Below are positions 1 to 7,042 of a DNA stretch of 13,490 nucleotides, piece by piece; positions within the stretch are counted from its first letter, which is position 1, and every line of letters begins with the position of its first letter. This DNA is from JANQKX01 sp039028695 (GTDB lineage Bacteria > Pseudomonadota > Alphaproteobacteria > Kiloniellales > Kiloniellaceae), in contig JBCCHN010000141.1 in the NCBI GenBank assembly GCA_039028695.1, positions 1-13,490 on the forward strand, in the 5' to 3' direction. The position numbers and the translations under genes are program-made. Below the pieces are notes generated by a model. The model was not told where the DNA came from and did not search any database. It was given only the letters and a program-made list of their open reading frames with translations.

Positions 1-49
1 CAAAGCATGAAATGTCAGAATATGCGCAGTTTTATGCGGGTTTGAGGGA

Positions 50-88
50 ATTACAAATCAGGTGCTCTACCAGTTGAGCTAACGGGGC
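50..88 (-). tRNA. Truncated tRNA-Thr(UGU), 5' half only
   Basis: Read on the minus strand from 88, the sequence begins GCCCCGTTAGCTCAACTGG and continues with a normal D-arm, GAGC, and a CCTGA anticodon 5' strand. The anticodon loop is TT-TGT-AA with the anticodon at 55-53, which is threonine UGU. The match to a standard tRNA-Thr ends one base into the 3' anticodon strand. The next bases, reading TCCCTC, cannot pair with CCTGA, and no T-arm or acceptor 3' strand follows within the 49 bases left. It is therefore a half gene and cannot fold into a tRNA as it stands. Explanations are an integration or recombination breakpoint in the anticodon loop, an intron inserted there with the 3' exon beyond the window edge, or a remnant copy. 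An AT-rich stretch (89-125) lies upstream of its 5' end. Confidence 0.75.
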
Positions 89-460
89 TTTTTATTGTTT
101 TTCAATGATTTAATAAAATTCTTATTCGGTCTAGGGGGTTGATTCCGACGAATTGTCTTTGGGCATCCCAATCCCTGTCCTTGTTCCGATACCGCCAGGT
201 AACAAAAATGCGGACTTTCTGCAATTCATTTTGGATCTTTCGCTTGGCATAGATTGAACGATTTTTGGCGGCGTCTTGTGAGCGCGTGCTCGGGCCGTCA
301 AATCCCTACCGGCACGCCTATCGGTGCGCTTGTCGATGGTGTCGTCATCCCTGGATCTGATCCAATTTAGGATCTGATGAAGAGTCCCCTCTTTGACCAT
401 GTCGCTTGATCCGTCTTGTTAGCGGCGAGCAAAGGCGAAGTCCTCGAAAAGCCGCAAGGT
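89..460. other. Gene-poor stretch next to the half tRNA
   Basis: No convincing gene is seen here. An open frame on the minus strand (400 to 131, 89 codons) starts at an ATG with no clear ribosome binding site. It encodes a very charged, low-complexity product rich in Arg, Asp and Lys with no recognisable domain. It could be a small real gene or a remnant, but the evidence is too thin to call it. The stretch directly upstream of the half tRNA (89-125) is strongly AT-rich. Base composition here looks lower in GC than in the genes from 1540 onward (by eye, not computed), which fits foreign or decayed DNA at a tRNA locus. Confidence 0.4.
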
Positions 461-625
461 TTACGTTAACAAATTCATACGTTTGAACCACCAAGCTCTA
501 AGGGCTTTCACAAATGCCTCACCTTTAGCGTCATCATACGCAATGCCATCCTTGGCAGCTTTTTCGCAAAGGAATTCCGTAAGCGCCTTAATCCATGCTT
601 TGGGGGAGGAGCAAGGCAAAGGTAG
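461..625 (-). pseudogene. Possible 3' remnant of an unidentified gene
   Basis: On the minus strand a 54-codon frame runs from just after a TAA (628-626) to a TAA at 463-461. It reads like protein: Trp, Lys, Ala, Leu, Glu and aromatic residues in an amphipathic pattern, including WIKALTEFLCEKAAKDG and AFVKALRAWWFKRMN. There is no start codon at its head. The same frame is also open upstream of the TAA (892 to 629), so the whole may be a gene interrupted by a nonsense change. The product family is not recognised. The plus-strand reading frame over the same bases has no features of its own and is probably the shadow of this fragment. Confidence 0.3.
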
Positions 626-823
626 TTATTTCGATAATTCCGTAACCTCTTCAGGACATCTCCAGAAGCAGCTAATTTCGGCATCCCTTGGAACCCAAGA
701 AAGACCTACAAAACCGTTTCCGCTCGGGTCGGCTCGCGTATTGTTTTTGAGTGAGCTTGAGGGCTGGCGGGGGAGAGCCGCCGAGTGTGGTGTCCCGGGT
801 ATATAGCAGGGTGCGGGTAGGGA

Positions 824-839
824 CCTAAGCCCGCTTAGG
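824..839. other. Small hairpin CCTAAGC/GCTTAGG
   Basis: CCTAAGC (824-830) and GCTTAGG (833-839) form a perfect 7-base inverted repeat around two bases. It lies 54 bases beyond the stop of the minus-strand YkgJ-type gene. No T-run follows on either strand, so it is not a standard intrinsic terminator. It may still act as a 3' end structure for that gene, or be chance. Confidence 0.3.
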
Positions 840-892
840 CGTGTGCTTATGAGGCATTTATAGAAATGACATACTTCCGCTACCTTAATACT

Positions 893-1276
893 TCAGTTTC
901 CCGTCAAAGCAATATGATCCGGATCGTCTTGGGTCTCGCGCTCGAAGCTTAGGAAATCATAGTAACCGCATTTTCTGCCGCCGGGATAGTCCCGACAGAC
1001 TTCCGGGCGGGCCGGGTAGATGCCGCAGCGGCGTTTCTTGATATCAAAGAAAGTACAGATGGTGCCGTAGATGTCGTCGTCTTGATGTTTCAGGACGCCG
1101 ATTCGATTGTTCATGCGATCTGCTTTTTTCTTGGTTCTCACAAAATGTTCGCGAACCTGTGTCTTGGGCATGTTCAGATAGCCAGCAATGCGCTTTATAT
1201 CCCCATTTTTCAGCTCGATGACGGGATAAGAGCAACAATACCCGGGACACTTTGAACAATCATACTTAAGTTTCAT
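893..1276 (-). CDS. YkgJ family cysteine cluster protein (metal-binding)
   Basis: A 127-residue protein with the cysteine pattern of the YkgJ / CxxCxxCC family, thought to bind zinc or an Fe-S cluster; its biochemical role is unknown. Seen in the sequence: C7-x2-C10-x3-C14-C15 at the N-terminus, C74 in CTFFD, then C84-x9-C94 in CGIYPARPEVCRDYP, and C103. The segment around 84-98 is the most typical part of the family. The frame is open upstream for 53 more codons to an ATG at 1435, but that extension is basic and featureless. The cysteine motif starts right after the ATG at 1276, which has AAAGGA just in front and AAGGGA further up, so 1276 is preferred. It stands alone, 263 bases from the LysR-type gene's end, with no operon partner. 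Cytoplasmic, no signal peptide. Confidence 0.8.
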   Translation of the reverse strand: MKLKYDCSKCPGYCCSYPVIELKNGDIKRIAGYLNMPKTQVREHFVRTKKKADRMNNRIGVLKHQDDDIYGTICTFFDIKKRRCGIYPARPEVCRDYPGGRKCGYYDFLSFERETQDDPDHIALTGN

Positions 1277-1539
1277 TCCTTTATTTGGTTCCCTTTTTTC
1301 ACCTTTTTTTGCGCCGTGCCTTTTGTTGAGGCCGATCGCTAATGTCACAAACCACGACTGTGGTTGCCACCTAATCTGGCCGACCACCACTGATCCCTTT
1401 TGAGAAAAACCATATGTAACCCTGGTGCGCAACATCTTTTAAGAGCCCTTAATTTGCCTCATAGTAGGATTCACCAATCACAAGGGTTTGAATGTCCAAA
1501 GGATTCCGTCAAGGCCGCAGCGTTCCCAAGTCGGACCTC

Positions 1540-2439
1540 TTATGACGACGTCTCGTCAGGGGCAACCAGGGTCCCCATCCACTCCATAAAGGCTTCGGCA
1601 CCCGGTCGGATCTGACCTTGTTCGGTGAGACAGCAATAGTATCCGCGCGGAGTTTTGACCTGGTGGTCGCATGCCCTTTGAAGCTGGCCGGAGGTCAAGT
1701 AGTCGTCCAAGAGATGCTCCCATCCCAAGGCAATGCCATCTCCGTTGAGTGTTGCTTGGAGATAGACCATAAAACTGTTGAAGCGGTGGGACTGCTGTTC
1801 CGGATCCAGGCGCGCGCCGGTGCCTGCTAGGAAGCGATCCCAGTCATTCACATGACTGCCGGCTCCCAGCCAAAGGCGGGGCCGATGCACCAGATCTTCG
1901 AGGCTCAGCGCCCGCCCCTCCAGGCGGCCTGGCGCGGCAACGGCAATCAATTCTTCGCGGAAGACACAAAGCTGTTGCACCCCGGGCAGGCGGCCTGGCG
2001 GATCGAAAACGATGATGATATCCGCGCCTTCCTCGCGATAGTCTTCGTTCAAGTCCCGCGAGACCAGCTCAAACTCGTATTCCGGATGAGCATAGCGAAA
2101 AGCGCCCAGTCGGCTGAGGAGAAAACAGTTAGCAAAGCCGATCGTGACCTTGACGACGATGGGGCGCCGGTGCCGGCGGGCCGTGATTTGCTCTAAGGCA
2201 CCCTGCACCTGAACGAAACTGGCGGATAGCGCCCGACAGAGTACCTCGCCTTCCGCCGTCAGGCTGGCTTGCGGGCGTGTCCGTCGGACAAGCTTAAGGC
2301 CTAAATCGGCCTCCAGTTCCGCCACCCGACGGCTGATGGCCGGTTGCAGCACGTTCAACTCCGCGGCCGCGCGGGAGAAGTTGCGATGCCGCGCCACCGC
2401 TTCGAAGGCGGTCAGCAGTTTCCAGTTGGGCAGGCGCAT
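1540..2439 (-). CDS. LysR-type transcriptional regulator (GcvA-like)
   Basis: A 299-residue DNA-binding regulator of the LysR family. The N-terminal winged helix-turn-helix covers about residues 1-65, with the typical LTAFEAVARHRNFSRAAAELN helix pair, then QPAISRRVAELEADLG and the RRTRP wing. The periplasmic-binding-protein-like effector domain fills about residues 90-295. The opening 'RLPNWKLLTAFEAVARH' and general layout resemble the GcvA subgroup. The ATG at 2439 is preferred over the one at 2469 because GGGGA lies 8 bases upstream of it, while the longer start has no binding site. It is transcribed away from the MmgE/PrpD-MttB operon, the usual LysR arrangement with a shared control region, so it probably controls that operon and itself. 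The inducer is unknown. Confidence 0.92.
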   Translation of the reverse strand: MRLPNWKLLTAFEAVARHRNFSRAAAELNVLQPAISRRVAELEADLGLKLVRRTRPQASLTAEGEVLCRALSASFVQVQGALEQITARRHRRPIVVKVTIGFANCFLLSRLGAFRYAHPEYEFELVSRDLNEDYREEGADIIIVFDPPGRLPGVQQLCVFREELIAVAAPGRLEGRALSLEDLVHRPRLWLGAGSHVNDWDRFLAGTGARLDPEQQSHRFNSFMVYLQATLNGDGIALGWEHLLDDYLTSGQLQRACDHQVKTPRGYYCCLTEQGQIRPGAEAFMEWMGTLVAPDETSS

Positions 2440-2476
2440 CCGACTATTCCCCAGGAAAATAGATGACATTAGTCTT

Positions 2477-2499
2477 TTGACTCAGTCCGGGTCTGTCAA
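2477..2499. promoter_or_regulatory. Dyad TTGAC-N13-GTCAA, candidate LysR-type operator
   Basis: TTGAC (2477-2481) and GTCAA (2495-2499) form a perfect 5-base inverted repeat around 13 bases, 38 bases upstream of the regulator's preferred start. LysR-type proteins bind short interrupted dyads in such divergent gaps and repress their own gene there. The sequence shows the symmetry; binding by the neighbouring regulator is inference. TTGACA read on the minus strand (2499-2494) could also serve as the -35 of the regulator promoter, but no good -10 is seen. Confidence 0.4.
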
Positions 2500-2538
2500 G
2501 TGCGCCGGGGCCTGCTAAACTTGCAGAGTCGAGTCGGG

Positions 2539-2558
2539 TGGCTCGGCGCGCCGAGCCA
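2539..2558. promoter_or_regulatory. Perfect 20-base palindrome TGGCTCGGCGCGCCGAGCCA
   Basis: Ten bases are followed directly by their exact reverse complement, with no spacer. It sits between the divergent LysR-type gene and the MmgE/PrpD operon, about 85 bases before the operon's preferred start. As DNA it would be an ideal site for a dimeric protein. As RNA it cannot form a hairpin without opening the centre, so an operator is more likely than a terminator. Which protein binds is unknown. Confidence 0.45.
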
Positions 2559-2573
2559 GCGCTTCTGCAAATC

Positions 2574-2586
2574 AACCGGACCGGTT
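2574..2586. promoter_or_regulatory. Short dyad AACCGG-A-CCGGTT
   Basis: A 13-base palindrome with one central base lies just upstream of the MmgE/PrpD reading frame, 16 bases after the 20-base palindrome. It may be a second operator or part of the leader. It is short enough that chance cannot be excluded. Confidence 0.3.
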
Positions 2587-2644
2587 TTATCGGTAACGAA
2601 GTAGCGGGTTGTTGCCATCACGCTATCACAATGACCCTATCGCC

Positions 2645-4027
2645 ATGACCCTTTTGAGCAAGCTCGTCGCGCGCCTCATGGCGCTGCCGGCCCCGGAGGG
2701 GATCGCTCGGGAACTGATCCGACACGCCGGGGTGGATCTGCTGGGCTGCATGCTGGTGGGGGCCAGACATCCTCTTGCGGCCCAAACTCGTGCGGCCTTG
2801 GCGTCGTACGATGGAAAGGCACCGATCTTTGGCAGCGGTCGGTGCACCGTTGCGCCCTGTGCCGTGCTCTGCAACGCGATGGCGGCGCACATCTATGAGT
2901 TTGACGATTGGGAGGAACCTGGCAATACCCATCCCAGCGCGGTGCTCTTCCCGGCGCTCTGGGCTGTTGCGGCGGAGCGGGGAAAAGCGGAACAGGTGGT
3001 GAGCGGGGCGGAGATCGCGGCCGCCTATCATGCCGGCTTCGAGGTCATCGCCATTTTGGGGACGGCTTTCAACTTTGAGCACTATAACCAGGGCTGGCAT
3101 TCCACTGGGACGCTGGGGGGCATCGGAGCGGCGGCGGCCGTGGCGCGCTTGCTGCGCTTGGACGCGGTTCAGACCGAACATGCCCTGTCTCTGGCCATGA
3201 CCCAGGCGTCCGGTTACGTCAGTCAGTTTGGCAGCCCGGCGAAGGCACTGCACGCGGGTTTTGCGGCGCGGAACGGCCTCATGGCCGCGTTCCTGGCGGA
3301 GCAGGGGTTAAGCGGCAAGGCGGCAGCCTTGGAGGGCGCCAAGGGCTTTTGCGGCTTGATGTCCCATGGTGATTCCAGGCGGTTGGATCGGGCGCTTGAG
3401 AAAACCGATGGTAGCGCGCTCAGCGAGTGGGGCTTGGTTGTGAAACCCTATCCTTCTTGTGGCTACACCCATCGCTTGGTGGATTGTGCCTTAGAGCTAT
3501 TCCCGCAGCTGGAGATGGCAAAGGGACAAGCCAACAGGATTCAAAAGATCCAGGTCGAAATGCCCGACTTTCACTACGCTATTCTCCCGTTCGACCGGCC
3601 GGTTAGCGCCGCCGAGGCTCGTTTTAGTGTCCCCTTTTGTGTGGCGACGGCGTTGCACCGTGGCCGCTTGGCCCTGGACGATTTCTCCGATGAGCCTATC
3701 GGCGATCCGGAATTGCAAGACCTCATGGCAAAGGTAGAGGTATCGCCTCAGGCGGCCGCTTGCCCTGGAATGAACTATGACCCGGACCAGCCCGACCGCT
3801 TGCGGGTGACATTGGCCACGGGCCGGGTCTTGGAGACCAGCCGCGCTTATCCCCGCGGTGCGCCGCAAAATCCCCTGTCCATGGCGGAGGTGCGCGCCAA
3901 ATTTGATGATCTGGCCGGGCCCTATGGTGGCCGGGTGGTGGATGACCTTCTGCGCTGGGACCAGTCATCGGACATAAACCGTATTCTAGCTCCCTTTGCA
4001 GAGACGCCCACTGGAGAGATGTCATGA
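2645..4027 (+). CDS. MmgE/PrpD family protein
   Basis: A 460-residue member of the MmgE/PrpD family. Characterised relatives include 2-methylcitrate dehydratase, cis-aconitate decarboxylase and iminodisuccinate epimerase, so the chemistry is likely at a carboxylated substrate, but the substrate cannot be told. Seen: the conserved N-terminal helical domain with DDWEEPGNTHPSAV and HSTGTLGGIGAAAAVARLL, MTQASGYVSQFGSPAKALHAG, and VVKPYPSCGYTHRLVDCA leading into the C-terminal domain. Length is normal for the family. The ATG at 2645 fits the usual start near 'TLLSKLVARLMALPAPEG'. The frame also has a TTG start at 2609; neither has a strong ribosome binding site. Its stop overlaps the start of the MttB-family gene by four bases (ATGA), so the two are probably translated together and act in one pathway. 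Probably controlled by the divergent LysR-type regulator. Confidence 0.9.
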   Translation: MTLLSKLVARLMALPAPEGIARELIRHAGVDLLGCMLVGARHPLAAQTRAALASYDGKAPIFGSGRCTVAPCAVLCNAMAAHIYEFDDWEEPGNTHPSAVLFPALWAVAAERGKAEQVVSGAEIAAAYHAGFEVIAILGTAFNFEHYNQGWHSTGTLGGIGAAAAVARLLRLDAVQTEHALSLAMTQASGYVSQFGSPAKALHAGFAARNGLMAAFLAEQGLSGKAAALEGAKGFCGLMSHGDSRRLDRALEKTDGSALSEWGLVVKPYPSCGYTHRLVDCALELFPQLEMAKGQANRIQKIQVEMPDFHYAILPFDRPVSAAEARFSVPFCVATALHRGRLALDDFSDEPIGDPELQDLMAKVEVSPQAAACPGMNYDPDQPDRLRVTLATGRVLETSRAYPRGAPQNPLSMAEVRAKFDDLAGPYGGRVVDDLLRWDQSSDINRILAPFAETPTGEMS

Positions 4028-5595
4028 GCGAGTTGTCCATTCGCCGTTCCGGCGGCCGCCGGGCGCGGCGGAACGCCCGCAAGGACGGCGCCGGCGCCGG
4101 CCCCAGCAGCGCGGTTTGGCCGGGTATTGTCGGAGGCACTTATTGTCCTTTGAGCGAGGCGGACGTAAAACGCATCCACGAAACGGCCCTGCGCATCCTT
4201 GAAGAGATCGGCTTGGCCGCGGCCACGGCCAACTGCATCGACACGGTCAAGGCGGCTGGCGGCAGCGTGACCGAGAATGGCCGCCTGCTGTTCCCGGCCT
4301 CCATGGTGGAAGGTGTCCTCAAGCAGGCTGGCCGAGGCTATAAGCTCTTTGCCCAGGATCCGGATCAGGACCTGGATCCTTCCGGCACCCGGGTCCACCT
4401 GGGGACTTCGGGCGCGGCGGTACACATCGTGGATAGCGCCACGCAGGAGATTCGGGATTCCACCCTGGTGGATCTCTATCAGATGGCCCGCTTGGCTGAT
4501 CTGTTACCCAACATTCACATGTTCCAGCGCACGGTTGTGGCCCGGGACTTGGAAGACCCTCGGGAAATGGATCTAAACACGGCCTATGCCTGCTTGGCCG
4601 GCACGGCAAAGCATGTTGGGACGAGCTTTACCAATGGCGATCACCTAAGCGAGGCAGTGGCGATGATGCAGATGATCGCCGGCGGCGATGCAGCCTTGCG
4701 TGCACGGCCTTTCCTCTGCGTCTCCACCTGCTTTATTGTGCCGCCCCTCAAGTTCGCCGAAGAGGCCTTGAGTGTTATCGAAGTGGCTGCCAAGTCGGGT
4801 GTTCCCTTAAAGCTGGTCTCGGCAGGGCAGGCGGGTGCGACTTCACCTGCGGCCTTGGCCGGCTCGGTAGCCTTGCAATGTGCCGAGGTTCTGGCTGGGC
4901 TCACTTATTTGAACCTGATCTCGCCGGGGCATCCAGCGCTTTTTGGTGCCTTGCCCTTTGTATCCGACCTGCGCACCGGCGCCATGTCGGGCGGCAGTGC
5001 TGAGCAGGGCTTGCTGATGGCGGCCTGCGCCCAGATGGCCCAGTTCTACGATATTCCCTGTGCCGTATCGGCGGGCATGACCGATAGCAAGATGCCCGAT
5101 TTTCAGGCCGGCTATGAAAAAGGTTACACCGAGCTGATGAGCGCTCTGGCCGGCGCCAACCTGATTTACGAAGCGGCCGGTATGTACGGGTCATTGCTCG
5201 CCTGTTCCTTGGAGAGTTTCGTGCTGGACAACGACCTAATTGGTGCGGTCATGCGCGCCACCCGTGGCATTGAAGTCACCGAGCAGACTCTGTCCCTAGA
5301 GACCATAAGAGAAGTCTGCGTTGGTGGTCCGGGTCACTTCCTGGGTCATGACCAAACCCTCGAGCGCATGCAGAGCGACTATTTTTACCCGGCTCTGGGA
5401 AACCGCCTGACACCGCAAGAGTGGGCTAAGACTGAGAATAAAGATCTGCTTGCGGCCGCACGAGAGAGAACTCGGGACTTGCTCGACAGTCCGCCGCCTG
5501 ATCACATTTCAAAAGACATCGACCAAGCTATCCGCGCACGCTTTCCCATTCGCTTGCCGCAGCGGGGTTGGAGGGGCATAGATTCAGTCAGATGA
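4024..5595 (+). CDS. MttB-family (trimethylamine methyltransferase family) protein, non-pyrrolysine
   Basis: A 523-residue protein of the MttB superfamily (COG5598). Archaeal founders move a methyl group from trimethylamine to a corrinoid protein using pyrrolysine. Many bacterial members lack pyrrolysine, and one characterised kind demethylates glycine betaine. Seen: a basic N-terminal tail (residues 1-25), the family's 'LSEADVKRIHETALRILEEIG' opening, a TIM-barrel-length core, and GMTDSKMPDFQAGYEKGYTE followed by GANLIYEAAGMYGSLLACS near the region that holds pyrrolysine in archaeal members. No in-frame TAG is needed, so it is a non-pyrrolysine type. Coupled by ATGA overlap to the upstream MmgE/PrpD gene. 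No corrinoid protein, activase or methyl acceptor gene lies nearby, which is odd if it works by corrinoid methylation. Substrate could be a betaine or other methylated amine; this is inference. Confidence 0.88.
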   Translation: MSELSIRRSGGRRARRNARKDGAGAGPSSAVWPGIVGGTYCPLSEADVKRIHETALRILEEIGLAAATANCIDTVKAAGGSVTENGRLLFPASMVEGVLKQAGRGYKLFAQDPDQDLDPSGTRVHLGTSGAAVHIVDSATQEIRDSTLVDLYQMARLADLLPNIHMFQRTVVARDLEDPREMDLNTAYACLAGTAKHVGTSFTNGDHLSEAVAMMQMIAGGDAALRARPFLCVSTCFIVPPLKFAEEALSVIEVAAKSGVPLKLVSAGQAGATSPAALAGSVALQCAEVLAGLTYLNLISPGHPALFGALPFVSDLRTGAMSGGSAEQGLLMAACAQMAQFYDIPCAVSAGMTDSKMPDFQAGYEKGYTELMSALAGANLIYEAAGMYGSLLACSLESFVLDNDLIGAVMRATRGIEVTEQTLSLETIREVCVGGPGHFLGHDQTLERMQSDYFYPALGNRLTPQEWAKTENKDLLAAARERTRDLLDSPPPDHISKDIDQAIRARFPIRLPQRGWRGIDSVR

Positions 5596-5598
5596 CGT

Positions 5599-6354
5599 TT
5601 AGTCAAACCCTGCGACCCCGCCGCCGTCGATGGGCAGCGCGACGCCGGTGGTGAAGCCGGCGGAATCCGAGGCCAGATAAAGCACCGCGGCTGCCACTTC
5701 CTCGGCCTGGGCCATGCGCTTCATGGGGCACCGAGCCGCGGCCTCCCGGGCGGCTTCTTGCGGATCCGCACTTTGTTCAATCATGGACCGAATCATATCC
5801 GTTTCCACATTGCCTGGGCAGACACTGTTTACCCGAACGCCATCGGCGGCGTAATCGACGGCCAAACTGCGCACCAGACTCGTTACGCCCCCCTTGGCGG
5901 CGGCATAGGCCGGCGCGGTGATACAGGAAACAAGCGCAGCGTCCGAGGCGACGGCCACGATGGAGCCCTTGCTTTCCCGCAAGGCAGGCATGGCCGCTTG
6001 GGCACAGAAAAAGACACCGCCCAGATTGACCGAGATATTGGCGTCGAATTCCTCCTGGCTCACTTCTTCGAACGGCACTTGGGCAAATATGCCTGCATTG
6101 GCCACCAGCACATCCAGACCGCCAAGGGCCGCTACTGCATTTTCGACAACCGTCGCGCAGGCGGCCCGGCTACCGATCTGACCCGGCACGGGGATGTAGT
6201 CTTGCCCATGGCTTTCCCGGCATGCCTCAATGGAGGCCGTGGTTCTGGCATTTATCGCCACCTGCGCGCCTTCTTCCGAGAAGGCTTTGGCGATGGCGGC
6301 ACCAATACCCCGGGCACCGCCGGTCACAAAAACCCTTTTTCCCGAAAATCGCAT
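5599..6354 (-). CDS. Short-chain dehydrogenase/reductase (SDR)
   Basis: A 251-residue classical SDR, an NAD(P)-dependent alcohol/ketone oxidoreductase. Seen: Rossmann motif TGGARGIG (11-18), NAG (86-88), structural Asn110, and the catalytic Ser137-Tyr150-Lys154 (YAAAK), followed by VNSVCPGNVETDM and a C-terminal GVALPIDGGG. Arg37 at the end of the second strand hints at NADP(H). The ATG at 6354 is preferred over a TTG 15 bases upstream because GGGGAGAAGG precedes it. It runs toward the MttB-family gene and their stops are only 3 bases apart, so there is no room for separate terminators. It may share the pathway, but it is not in the same transcript. Substrate unknown. Confidence 0.92.
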   Translation of the reverse strand: MRFSGKRVFVTGGARGIGAAIAKAFSEEGAQVAINARTTASIEACRESHGQDYIPVPGQIGSRAACATVVENAVAALGGLDVLVANAGIFAQVPFEEVSQEEFDANISVNLGGVFFCAQAAMPALRESKGSIVAVASDAALVSCITAPAYAAAKGGVTSLVRSLAVDYAADGVRVNSVCPGNVETDMIRSMIEQSADPQEAAREAAARCPMKRMAQAEEVAAAVLYLASDSAGFTTGVALPIDGGGVAGFD

Positions 6355-6361
6355 TATCCTT

Positions 6362-6382
6362 CTCCCCAACCATTAAGGAGAG
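6362..6382 (-). promoter_or_regulatory. Possible hairpin over the SDR ribosome binding site
   Basis: Read on the minus strand, CTCTCC (6382-6377) can pair with GGGGAG (6367-6362) across nine bases, with one G-U pair. The second arm is part of the purine-rich ribosome binding site of the SDR gene. Such pairing could reduce translation until something opens it. The stem is only six pairs, so this is a weak prediction. Confidence 0.25.
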
Positions 6383-6464
6383 GGTACCGTTAGCTCAGGC
6401 TTTATGAAAGGCGGCAATCCGTCCGGCTGGCGCCCCTGATTGGGCGAAAAGGATCCCTATTGCC

Positions 6465-6806
6465 TTAAAATAGAATGGAAGTTGTGCCCCACAACAAGGC
6501 CCATAGTCCGACGCTGGTGCCCAAGACAAAAGTCAGGGATTTGTAGGTTGGCCAGCGGGTTACGCCGGACGCGCGGGGACGCTCCCAGCTCTGGTCTTCC
6601 ACATAATCAGCAATTTTGGCATGCCATTCATGCACTTCTGGCGTTTTCGCGCGCTCGTGCAAGGCTGCGGCTTCTCCTTGGCGCAGAGTTCGTGCCGCTG
6701 GTCGGTCGGGGGTCGTTTCTTGCTGAGGTCGGCTGCCCTGGTCCAATTCTTTCCGTAAGCTGTCCTCTTGGGAAAGGCGCTGTTCCGTGCGTTTGGCTTG
6801 TGGCAT
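6465..6806 (-). CDS. Hypothetical protein with C-terminal membrane anchor
   Basis: A 113-residue protein of no recognised family. The first 85 residues are hydrophilic and charged, rich in Glu, Arg and Gln and probably helical, with EWHAKIADYVEDQSWERPR in the middle. Residues about 90-113 are a single hydrophobic segment (SLTFVLGTSVGLWALLWGTT) that ends the protein, as in tail-anchored proteins. The bulk of the protein is therefore likely to lie in the cytoplasm against the inner membrane. The ATG at 6806 has AAGGA 9 bases upstream. The antisense frame over it carries no features and is treated as its shadow. The gene is 110 bases from the SDR start and in the same direction, but separate transcription is possible. 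Confidence 0.6.
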   Translation of the reverse strand: MPQAKRTEQRLSQEDSLRKELDQGSRPQQETTPDRPAARTLRQGEAAALHERAKTPEVHEWHAKIADYVEDQSWERPRASGVTRWPTYKSLTFVLGTSVGLWALLWGTTSILF

Positions 6807-7042
6807 CCTGCCGCTTCCTTGGTCTAATGAGTGATTATATTATCGCCGTGATAACATTAATATTTTATGAAGGTGCGATTGTAGGCCTTGCGGGTCGGAA
6901 GCTAATTGTCGCCGCGCGGGAAAGAGGTAAGATTGCCACTGGACTGTCTGGCTGTTTTCTATGGTCGGTGATACATTCGAAGTGGACCTTGAGATTTAAC
7001 AAGATAATCGGCACCTAATTTACGTTAACTAAAGTAAAAACC

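Noticed and set aside
3..77. Frame on the plus strand running in from the left edge and ending inside the half tRNA
   Set aside because: Only 24 codons are visible and no domain can be recognised, so it is mentioned under the tRNA finding but not called a gene.
131..400. Minus-strand frame of 89 codons
   Set aside because: No ribosome binding site, highly charged low-complexity product and no recognisable family; left as part of the gene-poor stretch.
483..806. Plus-strand frame of 107 codons
   Set aside because: It starts at TTG without a binding site and lies antisense to a more protein-like fragment, so it is probably a shadow.
4024..5595. Pyrrolysine-containing MttB
   Set aside because: The reading frame is complete without any in-frame TAG, and no pyl genes are present in the window.
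6385..6410. ACCGTTAGCTCAGG, resembling the start of a tRNA D-arm
   Set aside because: Neither an anticodon arm nor an acceptor pairing follows; chance likeness.
6827..7018. Frame beginning MSDYIIAVITLIFYEG with a hydrophobic start
   Set aside because: No ribosome binding site, it lies in the promoter gap between divergent genes, and the later residues look random.
460..7029. TTTACGTTAAC occurring at 460-470 and 7019-7029
   Set aside because: An 11-base match is expected by chance in 13 kb, and neither copy has the full dyad expected for a known operator.
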